A stretch of DNA of 64,000 nt from assembly GCF_014217625.1 (NCBI RefSeq), contig NZ_CP043641.1, positions 2,604,001 to 2,668,000 on the forward strand. Direction: 5' to 3'. Source of the stretch: Leifsonia shinshuensis. Lineage in GTDB: Bacteria; Actinomycetota; Actinomycetes; Actinomycetales; Microbacteriaceae. The notes under the pieces are model-generated. The model had not been told where the DNA came from. It made no database searches and saw only the letters and a program-made list of their open reading frames with translations. Made by a program: the position numbers and the translations under genes. This document shows positions 16,902 through 24,579 of the stretch, one piece after another (within the stretch, counting starts at the first letter, position 1; every line of letters starts with the position of its first letter).

Positions 16902-16985
16902 GGGGCTATCTAAGGTTGCGCGAAACCCGATAATTCAGGGGGTGTTGAATCTGACAATCCCCTGGACCGGCGAAAAGAATCCCCC
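16902..16985 (+). repeat. Left end of the element, with phased subterminal repeats
   Basis: Terminal GGGGCTATCTAAGGTT, CGAT 22 bp inward of the CTAT core, AATCCCCT 50 bp inward, and a second AATCCCC another 22 bp on. The same spacings occur at locus A (11587-11670). Repeats at two helical turns suggest binding sites for a transposition protein. Confidence 0.6.
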
Positions 16986-16990
16986 GCCAA

Positions 16991-17010
16991 TTGGTGCCGA
17001 TTGACACCAA
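16991..17010. promoter_or_regulatory. Inverted repeat TTGGTG-N8-CACCAA
   Basis: It sits just inside the left element end. A related GCCAATTGGT decamer occurs at 16986-16995 and again at 17052-17061. It may be an operator or another protein-binding site. No gene is seen between 17011 and 17197. Confidence 0.4.
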
Positions 17011-17197
17011 CCACTGACACAATCCTGCTCTGGGCACGAGCGCTGAGCTCTGCCAATTGGTATGGGTGTCGGTCGGCGTGCTCGGCGTGTCGCAAGGGTG
17101 CGCCCGTCCGGTCCGCCCGTCAGTGTTGGTGCCGACGTCACCAGCTGCTCAACTGATTCACTTCTTCGTCGCAGAGGACCGTTCTAGCGGCGAGGAG

Positions 17198-18781
17198 TCA
17201 CTCAGGGCGTGCGTCGAAGGTGTGGTCGACAAACTGATTGACGTGATGCGTTGGTGTTGTCCCGGTGATGTAGAGGTTCGCTTGGCGTGAGGTGTTCGTT
17301 TCGTCCCAGATGAGGTCGATCTCGGTCCAGACTCCAGCACCGAGGTACGCGACATCGACAGCCTCCGCTGGCGGCTGGCCGGACTCAGGCACGTGCAAGG
17401 CCTTAAGCGCTCGGTGGGAGGCTGAATACGCTCTAACGAACTCGATCCTCAGATTCTCGATAGCGGAGCCGAAGAACGCGACTCGCAACTTCGTCGGTGC
17501 CCATTCGATGCCGAAGCCGCTGTCGGTGTTTGTCGGAGGCTCGTATCCCAGAGCCTCTGTAAGGCCGGATTCCGCGCCTAAGCGGACCACCGCGAGGCGA
17601 GGAGGACCGTTCTTGTCGAACGGATCTGCAAGTCTATTGACGGCCTCAGCAAAGTTCGTCGGATCGCCCCACAGCCCGGTGCTCCGTTGTTCCCAACCCG
17701 GGTCGACAACCACTATCGACCTGCTCGGGTCGGAGTTCAGCCAGTCCCGGATGACGGCGTTGATGTGTGCGTCGCCGAATGAGTAGCCAACGACCACGAG
17801 CTGGGTTGCCCGGTCCAGCGCCCCTTCGAAGGCCCGCATGAGAATTAGCGTTGGCCCCTCGGTTTCCAGCTTCTCCCGGTCGCCGATCACGATCGCCGGC
17901 GCTTGATTCTCGCCTGCGGGGACCTCGACGATGAGGTCCGCGGGGAGTCGCCTCTGGCCGGGGACCTCCTGGGCTTTCTGTTTCGTCCAGCTAATCGACC
18001 CGTGTACTTTGATGAGGTTCATCGCGCCGTCCCGCGGCGGGAACGGTTCGCCATGCCACGCAGCGAGCCCAGCGACTCCAACGTTTACGTCAACCCCGAC
18101 TCGTTCGCACATCTGCTCGACAGTTGTGTCGTAGTTCAGAGTGGTGACGTCGAGACCGCCTACCTGGGCTCGCGCGAGGTCAGCGAGCGGCTCAAGGTAG
18201 GCGACGTCGCCTACCTGAGACAAGCGTCGAGCGGCGTGGGCAAGGAGTTGCGCTTCAACTTGTGCGTAGATTGCTCCGTCGCCTGGCTGGGTCATTGCGC
18301 GGACGATCTGCTGGATTCGCGGGACGAGTTCGTTCGTCCACGGCCCTTTGATCCCGCGGTCTATCGCTTGCAGGAGTTCTCGGTCACTCACCGTGACCGG
18401 GTGATGGTCGGCGCGCTCGACGGATGGCTTCCAACTCGGCACGAATGGGGCGGCCTCATGGGTGTCCCGTCTTCGTAGCAGCCGAACTGCCGAAAATAGC
18501 TTCTCGACGTTCACCGCGTTGAGCGGACTCGAACCCGCAGCGGTCGCGTGTTCCACCATCGACGCGTACGCGTTGTTTAGCGCATACTTGACGTCGGTGC
18601 CGACGTGGCGGTCTTCTTCGATCGATTTCATCAGATCAAGCGCAAGCTGGTTGGTCAACGGTAGACCGGCTGGCCTCGACGCGCCGGCGCCGAGCAGAAC
18701 GGTCACACGCCGCTTCGGTGAGGACTCATCTGACTCGACTTCAACGTTCGGCGCAGTCCCCGCGTCCGTCACGGCGTCCAC
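17198..18781 (-). CDS. SIR2-domain protein, probable anti-phage NADase effector
   Basis: 527 aa. SIR2-like fold at about residues 25-350: nucleotide motif GAGAS (31-35), TTLNYD (Asn216, Asp218), catalytic-type His260 in IKVHGSISW and VVVGYSFGDAHIN (329-341). The roughly 100-residue C-terminus (about 420-527) is not recognised and may sense infection. Bacterial SIR2 proteins of this type deplete NAD+ in several defence systems. GTG 18781 overlaps the upstream DUF3223-like gene by 13 nt, so the pair is translationally coupled. Confidence 0.85.
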   Translation of the reverse strand: MDAVTDAGTAPNVEVESDESSPKRRVTVLLGAGASRPAGLPLTNQLALDLMKSIEEDRHVGTDVKYALNNAYASMVEHATAAGSSPLNAVNVEKLFSAVRLLRRRDTHEAAPFVPSWKPSVERADHHPVTVSDRELLQAIDRGIKGPWTNELVPRIQQIVRAMTQPGDGAIYAQVEAQLLAHAARRLSQVGDVAYLEPLADLARAQVGGLDVTTLNYDTTVEQMCERVGVDVNVGVAGLAAWHGEPFPPRDGAMNLIKVHGSISWTKQKAQEVPGQRRLPADLIVEVPAGENQAPAIVIGDREKLETEGPTLILMRAFEGALDRATQLVVVGYSFGDAHINAVIRDWLNSDPSRSIVVVDPGWEQRSTGLWGDPTNFAEAVNRLADPFDKNGPPRLAVVRLGAESGLTEALGYEPPTNTDSGFGIEWAPTKLRVAFFGSAIENLRIEFVRAYSASHRALKALHVPESGQPPAEAVDVAYLGAGVWTEIDLIWDETNTSRQANLYITGTTPTHHVNQFVDHTFDARPE

Positions 18782-19482
18782 GGTTTCTCGTCGCTTCGCG
18801 GGCGTCGCGCGGCTTCGTTGGCTGTCGCTAGGCCGAAGTTCGCGTGGGCTTCGTGAAATTCGAGCCAGCGCTCTGCTTGCGCCTCGTCCTCCAAGACGCT
18901 GCCGATTCGGGTGGCGCCGTGCCCTGAGTGGACCGGCATCTTGTCCCAGCCACCTTCGTTCATCGCGAATGCATAGGTGAGTTGCGGCCAGGTCGGGTCG
19001 ATGTAGACAACTTGAGCTGAATCTCGCGATCGGAAGAGGTCGCCGCTGAGGTCGCTATACACAGGGTGCCCGTCTGCGAAGCGCTCATCTCGGTATCGCA
19101 GTCGTCGCGCGTCGACGAGTTCGCGCATCGCTTCCTTCGCGTCGGACTTGGCTGTGTGCGAGTGGATGGCGGTGCGGTAGCTGAAGTCTTCCGGCGATCC
19201 ATCAACGCGGCGGATCCAGATCCCGATGGCGTCGTCGGCTACGGCGAAGGAGTGGTTCCCGTCGGCGGTTCTGCCGATGAAGAAGTGGTCCACTCCAGGC
19301 CCGGTTTTCTCCGCCGCTTCGGGGTGACGTTCGAGAAGCTCGAGCAGCATCTGCTCATGGGTGGGGTCGGTAATTCGGTCTCCGACCTTGTATCCCGATT
19401 CCCGGAGGATCGCCCGGAAGTCGGCCTCTGCGGCTTTCTTCGATGGCCAGCTGAACGAATCGAGTACGACGGGGATGGGCAT
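18769..19482 (-). CDS. DUF3223 (DCL-like) domain protein partnered with SIR2
   Basis: 237 aa from ATG 19482, with TTGGAGG 5 nt upstream; the longer frame upstream lacks such a site. The N-terminal half (PIPVVLDSFSWPSKKAAEADF, FRAILRESGYKVGDRI, GVDHFFIGR) resembles the DUF3223/DCL-like domain, which I recognise only by pattern. The C-terminal half is unassigned. Its stop lies inside the SIR2 gene. Probably a sensor or modulator for the SIR2 effector. Confidence 0.7.
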   Translation of the reverse strand: MPIPVVLDSFSWPSKKAAEADFRAILRESGYKVGDRITDPTHEQMLLELLERHPEAAEKTGPGVDHFFIGRTADGNHSFAVADDAIGIWIRRVDGSPEDFSYRTAIHSHTAKSDAKEAMRELVDARRLRYRDERFADGHPVYSDLSGDLFRSRDSAQVVYIDPTWPQLTYAFAMNEGGWDKMPVHSGHGATRIGSVLEDEAQAERWLEFHEAHANFGLATANEAARRPRSDEKPWTP

Positions 19483-19659
19483 AGAACCTCCAATAGTGAC
19501 AACCACACCACGATGGTCCGGAGCAAGGGGATCGGACCAGCCCCAGTTCACGTCGCGTGAGCCTGCGAGTATCGGACCATTCGGACGCGGCGGGCCGGGC
19601 GCCTCAGCGGGGCGCAGAAACCCGGCTGCTTGTACTTGCTGAGACAAACAGACCCAGTC

Positions 19660-19920
19660 TCACCGCGATCGCCCGGTGCAGTTCTCAGGCGACCCGTCCT
19701 CCCGCCGTTCCAAGACCTGCAGGCTGGGCGCGGAGCCGGAGACGCTGAGGCGGCTGCCAAGCGCGCCGTGGGCGCGCCGTAACGTCGCGAGTTTGATGGT
19801 TTCGTCGGCCTCCGATTTCTCCATCTGCGAGACCGCGGCGGCGGACACTTCGAGCCTGTCGGCGAGCTCACGAATGGTGAGCCTGAGTGCTTTCCGTGCT
19901 TGGCGAATCGTCTCCGACAT
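19660..19920 (-). CDS. XRE-family regulator (mobile-mystery-protein-A-like)
   Basis: 86 aa helix-turn-helix protein: LTIRELADRLEVSAAAVSQMEKSE followed by TIKLATLRRAHGALGSRL, similar to the regulator that accompanies Fic-type mobile mystery proteins. ATG 19920 lies 10 bp from a near-perfect palindrome. No Fic gene is present; instead the next genes on the strand, 178 bp downstream, are the DUF3223-like/SIR2 pair, so it may control them. Confidence 0.8.
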   Translation of the reverse strand: MSETIRQARKALRLTIRELADRLEVSAAAVSQMEKSEADETIKLATLRRAHGALGSRLSVSGSAPSLQVLERREDGSPENCTGRSR

Positions 19921-19930
19921 CGTCGCTCCT

Positions 19931-19950
19931 TCGTAAGCTACAGCTTACGA
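19931..19950. promoter_or_regulatory. Palindromic operator TCGTAAGCT-AC-AGCTTACGA
   Basis: Perfect 9-bp arms with a 2-bp centre, directly upstream of the XRE gene. It is probably the binding site of that regulator. Confidence 0.7.
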
Positions 19951-20005
19951 CGAACGAGTGATGCGCTTCGGGAGGCGCTCTGCCCGGCGCCCCCCGAAGT
20001 TCACA

Positions 20006-20487
20006 TCAGGCGTTGATTAGGACGCCTCCGTCGGCGTGGATGTTCTGACCGGTGATCCAGTGGCTGTCGTCGGAGGCGAGGAAGACGACGACCGGCGCAA
20101 CATCCTCGTATGGGTCGCCGGCGCGACCGAACGGGTTATTGACGAAAGCCTTCTCCACGTGGTCGCGCAGTTCCGGGTTAAGGTACTGGAGACCGCCGGA
20201 CACGTTTTCTGTCATCCCGTTGGGGCAAACGGTATTGACGCGAATGTTGTACTGCCCCCATTCACGGGCGACGACACGTGAGAGGCCACGTACCGCTTCT
20301 TTAGCCGCTGCATACGGCGCATATAGCGAGTCACCCATAACGCCTGCTTCGGAGGCGAAGTTGATGATTGACGCTCCGGCACCGGTCTTGTCCCGCGGGT
20401 GCGGGAAACAGAGTTTCATCAGGTGCCAATATGCATAGACGGAGCTACGCAGCTCCACGTCGAGGTCGTCGATCGTCTTCTCATGGG
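20006..20487 (-). pseudogene. 5'-truncated short-chain dehydrogenase (SDR)
   Basis: The C-terminal two-thirds of an SDR remain: SIINFASEAGVMGDS, the active-site YAPYAAAKEAVRGL, REWGQYNIRVNTVCPNG and the terminal SHWITGQNIHADGGV. The N-terminal Rossmann TGxxxGIG segment is missing; homology begins about EKTIDDLD near 20487 and the preceding codons are unrelated. It looks like a remnant cut by rearrangement at its 5' end. Confidence 0.8.
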
Positions 20488-20591
20488 GACACGGCAGGTA
20501 GGAACATGATCGGCAATCAGATGAAGAGCAGGAATGAGCGTTCTTCCTGTGCCGCCCCGGCCGCAAGTTCTGACTGCCTACTCCCCGCGTT

Positions 20592-20969
20592 CTACCCGCA
20601 CTCGTCACACACTCCACTGATCGGCAAAAGCAGCCCGCACACGAGGCAAGGATCTGCAGATGGGCGGTGGTCTTGCCAGTATCCGCCCTCCCGAATCCGA
20701 TTGACCGGCAGCTCCACCCAGGTCAGCTCCCCGGTTTCAGTCTTCAGGCCGTCGATGTACCCGAAAGCCACGTAGACCATCCGTTCAAATCCGTCGACTC
20801 GCAGCCCGATGTATCCGCCACTCGGGGGAACATGTACGGACTGTATCTGCAACCGCGAGAGGTGCCCACGGATAGCCTCAAGATTCTCCGCCGGCCACCA
20901 CGGAAAGGCGCGCAGCGCTTCTTCGAGCGTGGCGTACTCGCGTCGACCGCCGACATCGAGATTACTCAT
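20592..20969 (-). CDS. Hypothetical protein with C-terminal zinc ribbon
   Basis: 125 aa from ATG 20969, overlapping the upstream stop as TGATG. The body (residues about 20-100) is a mixed strand/helix domain; the end CLVCGLLLPISGVCDECG is a four-Cys zinc knuckle. No family recognised. Translationally coupled to the 146-aa protein upstream, suggesting a shared role. Confidence 0.65.
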   Translation of the reverse strand: MSNLDVGGRREYATLEEALRAFPWWPAENLEAIRGHLSRLQIQSVHVPPSGGYIGLRVDGFERMVYVAFGYIDGLKTETGELTWVELPVNRIREGGYWQDHRPSADPCLVCGLLLPISGVCDECG

Positions 20970-21409
20970 CAGGCTTCCGCCGCCTCGCGTGCCTTGCGAA
21001 TCTTCTCCGCGAAGTCGGTGTCTTCGATTCCGTACATGGGCACGCCCGTGATCGGGTCCTGGCGAAACTCCCACCACACGGCCAGACCGGCCTTCTCCCC
21101 CTTTCGCCGGGACCAAGAAAGGACCGGTCCAATTCGACTCTCCGACTCCAGGCCCATACGCTGCGCGACCTCTTCGCCGGTAACCATTCGCGGGGAGGTG
21201 TCGATCATGACGCCAAAGAACGCCCGTTCGTTGGCGTTCAGGCTCAGCCACCATCGCTGCGCTGGGTTTTGTTCTACCTGCTGCCGCGTCGTTGACTGCG
21301 ATTCGTCTGCGAATGCATGAGCGCCCCCCTCGATCCAGTCAGCGAAGACACGGTAGAACTCGGGGATCCTGTCGCTCGGCACTGGAACGGTTATATCCAC
21401 GCTCGTCAT
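20969..21409 (-). CDS. Hypothetical protein with winged-helix-like segment
   Basis: 146 aa from ATG 21409, preceded by GGGAGAG. N-terminal VDITVPVPSDRIPEFYRVFADWI, a linker, then ERAFFGVMIDTSPRMVTGEEVAQRMGL, which looks like a helix-turn-helix/winged-helix core. It may belong to the DUF6416 group, but this is from memory. Upstream sequence is AT-rich (TATCTATACACGAC) and may hold its promoter. Confidence 0.6.
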   Translation of the reverse strand: MTSVDITVPVPSDRIPEFYRVFADWIEGGAHAFADESQSTTRQQVEQNPAQRWWLSLNANERAFFGVMIDTSPRMVTGEEVAQRMGLESESRIGPVLSWSRRKGEKAGLAVWWEFRQDPITGVPMYGIEDTDFAEKIRKAREAAEA

Positions 21410-21603
21410 CTCTCCCAACTCCCTGTATCTATACACGACTAATTCCTGGCTATTACCCCTATCTTAGCCCGCTATGGTGACTACCGTGTCGTTGGGCCCG
21501 ATGGGATGAGGCGCCGAGCCCCAGGAACCGCAGGCCGCTTGGCGTGTCGAGGTGACCGGGCATATTCTTTTTTCGAAGATTTGTTCGAGTTTTGGAGGTG
21601 GAT

Positions 21604-21873
21604 ATGGCCATCGCTCACGCATCAGAGATCGTCTCCGTTTGGACCGAGAACAACCGGCCGACCCGCCTCGTCTGGCGTGGTGCCCGTTATCTCGTAACGG
21701 ACACCCCAACCCCGATCAATGAGCCGTTCGACGACGTCGCTCCCACTCACGCGGCGCATCGGATAGTCGGGTGGCGGTTCCAAGGCCGCAGCGTCAACGA
21801 CGGCGACACTAAGGTATTCGACGTGCTTCAACTCGAAGGCACCCGCTGGCAACTCACCGGCGTGTACGCGTGA
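21604..21873 (+). CDS. Small beta-rich protein (DUF6504-like)
   Basis: 89 aa from ATG 21604, GGAGG 6 nt upstream. Sequence pattern (VSVWTENNRPTRLVWRGARY, HRIVGWRFQ, WQLTGVYA) resembles DUF6504 proteins often found with translesion-polymerase genes. Its stop overlaps the next gene as GTGA. No polymerase gene is adjacent. Confidence 0.6.
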   Translation: MAIAHASEIVSVWTENNRPTRLVWRGARYLVTDTPTPINEPFDDVAPTHAAHRIVGWRFQGRSVNDGDTKVFDVLQLEGTRWQLTGVYA

Positions 21874-22199
21874 CTCAGAAACGCTACGAGCTCGGCAAGC
21901 CCGACCTGAACGCCGAAGCACAGGAACGAGAGCGACAGCCGAAACCAGTCAGCCTCCCCGACAACCTGGTACGCCGCACGGGGCGGCGGCGCGACGAGCA
22001 ACGGCCCGTCCGCGTTCGCGCGATCGTCCCGGTCCGCGTTACCTACTCTGACGTCATCGAAGTGGAAGCAGACGCTATCGCGTCAACACCTGGCGGTGCA
22101 GTGTTGGTCCGATTCAGACCCGCGGGCTCGAAGTACGACGAGTACATTTGGCTGTGGTCGAATGCGGTGCGGAGGATCGGATACCCCGTAGTCGAGTGA
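21870..22199 (+). CDS. Hypothetical protein coupled to the DUF6504-like gene
   Basis: 109 aa from GTG 21870. Basic, charged N-terminus (about 1-50) followed by a beta-rich half (VRAIVPVRVTYSDVIEVEADA, AVLVRFRPAGSKYDEYIWLW). No family recognised. Confidence 0.55.
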   Translation: MTQKRYELGKPDLNAEAQERERQPKPVSLPDNLVRRTGRRRDEQRPVRVRAIVPVRVTYSDVIEVEADAIASTPGGAVLVRFRPAGSKYDEYIWLWSNAVRRIGYPVVE

Positions 22200-22513
22200 C
22201 CTTTGCACGCCTGCGTCTACGCCAGCGCATCGTTTAGCACCTTCGCGCTACGGGGCGTCCCCGGCTCGCCTCCCCCTCGTCGTCGCTCACGCTCCGTGCC
22301 GTTAAGATGTCTGGGTGTTTTCGCGATGGGAACGCAACGCAGACGGCGTCGAGTCGATGGCGAGCCGGAGGCACCCTGGGGCGAGCCGCGTCCGTAGTGA
22401 ACGTGGAACCAAGCGAAAGCTGGCTAGCGCTGGGAAATGCTCTCCGCGAGCAGTGTCCTTGGCACTGGATAATCTGCTCACTCAGAGGAATGGAAGACTG
22501 AAATGGGGGCGCG
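22200..22513. other. Stretch without a convincing gene
   Basis: Open frames here are short, biased and lack ribosome sites. The sequence CGTCGTCGCTCACGCTCCG and a Thr/Ser-poor composition give no recognisable element. I see nothing further in it. Confidence 0.4.
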
Positions 22514-23635
22514 GTGAGCGAGGTGCGAGGTTTTGACGTGTGGCTGGCAGGCGGCTCGCCGCCGCGCGTGGCCGGCCGTCTAATCCTCGCTGGCGTCTAC
22601 ACCGCTTTCTTCACGCTCAACCTCGCTGGCCTCGGTGCATTCCTGCTGCACTTCGGCGACGGCCCGGGCCCGGTGGTAGATCGAGTTCGACTGGCGTGCG
22701 CCTCACTTGCGGATTCGGCTGCACTGGTGCTGCCACTCGCCTTAACGGTGATCCTTGCCAGCTTCGCGAGCGTGTACGCGATTGGCGTCTCCGAGCACGG
22801 TGCGACCGAACGAAGAGAACGGGATGTCGCTGTACGGTGCGGCCAGATCGTAGCGGTGCTCGCAGTCGCGTACGCAGTCGCGGTCGTTGTCGGCATCCAT
22901 CATCTCAGCCACGACGTCGGCCTAGCGGGGGTCGTCGTTGTGGTCGCAGCGGGCTGTGCCATGTTGGCGGGGCTGCTCACCCGCTTCTTCGTCGGGGATC
23001 TCGACGGCCGGATCATTGAGATGGAAAGGCTGATCAAAAAGGGCCAGAACCGTTCCGGTCGTCTTGTCGGAGTCGCAACGCAGAGCCGGCGACATGGATG
23101 GCTGACTCTGCTGATCAACATCGGTGTTCCAGGTTTGGCGTGTGTTGTCGCCTGCTTTTTCGTGGCTGGATCGTGGCCAGAACGGTTGACCCTTGCTGCG
23201 GAAATGTTGGCGGTGGTCGCAGTGTCCGCTGTTGCCGCGGTCATTGCCATGTGGCCGACGGCGCACGACGGCTGGGGGCGCCACGTCGATTTGGTCCAAC
23301 AAGTGGTCACAACCTGCTTCGCGTTCGTTGTGCCCGCCACGGTCGTCAGCTTGTTTGCTCCGAGGGTGGCGCCGATCCTCTTCGACAGTCACATCCCTCC
23401 ATTGATGAGGGTGACGGAAACTGCCCCACTTACCGTGTCGATAGCTGCATGCGTGGCCATCTCCCTGTCCGCGGTCGTTCCGTGGCACCGAACTGTGTTT
23501 CGAATACTCACCCCTTGGACCCTGTGGGGGCTCGCGTCCGCCTTTGGCAGATGGAGTGTGACTAGATCGGTCAAAGCGCTGGAGTACGACCTGGGTGCCG
23601 CCAAACGCCTTCGCGGCGACGGCGAAGCAGCATGA
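22514..23635 (+). CDS. Multi-pass membrane protein, unknown
   Basis: 373 aa from GTG 22514. About eight to nine hydrophobic helices; a cytosolic loop at about 165-190 (LDGRIIEMERLIKKGQNRSG) and a basic C-terminus (SVKALEYDLGAAKRLRGDGE). No family recognised. A gap of 184 bp separates its stop from the convergent 220-aa gene. Confidence 0.6.
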   Translation: MSEVRGFDVWLAGGSPPRVAGRLILAGVYTAFFTLNLAGLGAFLLHFGDGPGPVVDRVRLACASLADSAALVLPLALTVILASFASVYAIGVSEHGATERRERDVAVRCGQIVAVLAVAYAVAVVVGIHHLSHDVGLAGVVVVVAAGCAMLAGLLTRFFVGDLDGRIIEMERLIKKGQNRSGRLVGVATQSRRHGWLTLLINIGVPGLACVVACFFVAGSWPERLTLAAEMLAVVAVSAVAAVIAMWPTAHDGWGRHVDLVQQVVTTCFAFVVPATVVSLFAPRVAPILFDSHIPPLMRVTETAPLTVSIAACVAISLSAVVPWHRTVFRILTPWTLWGLASAFGRWSVTRSVKALEYDLGAAKRLRGDGEAA

Positions 23636-23819
23636 CAGCGCACGTTTGCGCTGTGTCTGCCGCAAGGAACTGGGCCGGGCCGAAGATACGGGCACATCAG
23701 CATCGTCGAAGGAGCGAAACCTTGATCGGTCGCCAATCCTGGAGATTGCATGGTGCTCTTAGCGCCGGCTTGACGGAACTCGCACCCGTCGCCTCTCATT
23801 AGTGCTGACCGGCCAGCGG

Positions 23820-24482
23820 CTATTGTTCGGTGCTTGAGAATGCGTTGGTCAGGTCGTCTGTGGCCCGCCAGGTGTCGTAAGCCCGGTCGACCAGCCGATG
23901 TTGCTCTTCGATCGCGTGCAGCAGAGGGAGGTCTTCGACTGCGTTCAGCAGGTAGTGCCAGGTCGCGGATCCGTGAAGGGCTGCCTCGTAAAGCGCCACC
24001 TCAACTGACGCATCTCGGTTGTCGAGGATCTGCATGGCTGGCAGCGGAATCGGGTGGCCGCCTGCCTCGCAGTGGTCGTGGTAGTCCGAGTTCGGGAATA
24101 GGCCTTCGGACCGCTGCCTGATCTTGCCGGGCTGCCAGCGCTCGAGCCGAGTCCGTCGGTCGGACTCGAACCAATCCCATGCGTCGTCGGGGTCGTTCGT
24201 TACCGCCCAGCTGAGGTACTCGACTTCGACAAGTTGGCGGACCAGGGCTAAGGAGCCGTAGGCCCAGCGACCGAGTGCCAGGTAGGAGATCGTGGCCGCC
24301 AGCTCTCCACCGATCGAACCGACTAGGCCCGCCGGAAGCAGTCGCCTCTTCTGCTGACCCGTGAGCTCGTCGCCCGCGGTCAGACGCTTCGCTTCGCTCC
24401 CGAACACAATGAGCGCCATACCGAGTTTCATTACCAGGTCACGCCGGGCTTCTGTGGATGACTGCAACTGAGGGTCTGACAT
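23820..24482 (-). CDS. Hypothetical helical protein (DUF5677-like)
   Basis: 220 aa, nearly all helical, with ALGRWAYGSLALVRQLVEVEYLSW and DPDDAWDWFESDRRTRLERW, a pattern reminiscent of DUF5677-type proteins seen in accessory and defence islands. The His-rich centre YHDHCEAGGH is notable. ATG 24482. Function unknown. Confidence 0.6.
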   Translation of the reverse strand: MSDPQLQSSTEARRDLVMKLGMALIVFGSEAKRLTAGDELTGQQKRRLLPAGLVGSIGGELAATISYLALGRWAYGSLALVRQLVEVEYLSWAVTNDPDDAWDWFESDRRTRLERWQPGKIRQRSEGLFPNSDYHDHCEAGGHPIPLPAMQILDNRDASVEVALYEAALHGSATWHYLLNAVEDLPLLHAIEEQHRLVDRAYDTWRATDDLTNAFSSTEQ

Positions 24483-24579
24483 GAGGTCAGAGTAGAGCTC
24501 AACGCGCGCACTTCACGCAGGCGAGGGTACATCGTCGAAGTTTGCCCCCTGGCCGTCGAACTCACCTGTCGAGCTCGCT

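Noticed and set aside
22203..22536. Small Arg-rich frames
   Set aside because: No ribosome sites, biased composition and mutual overlap.
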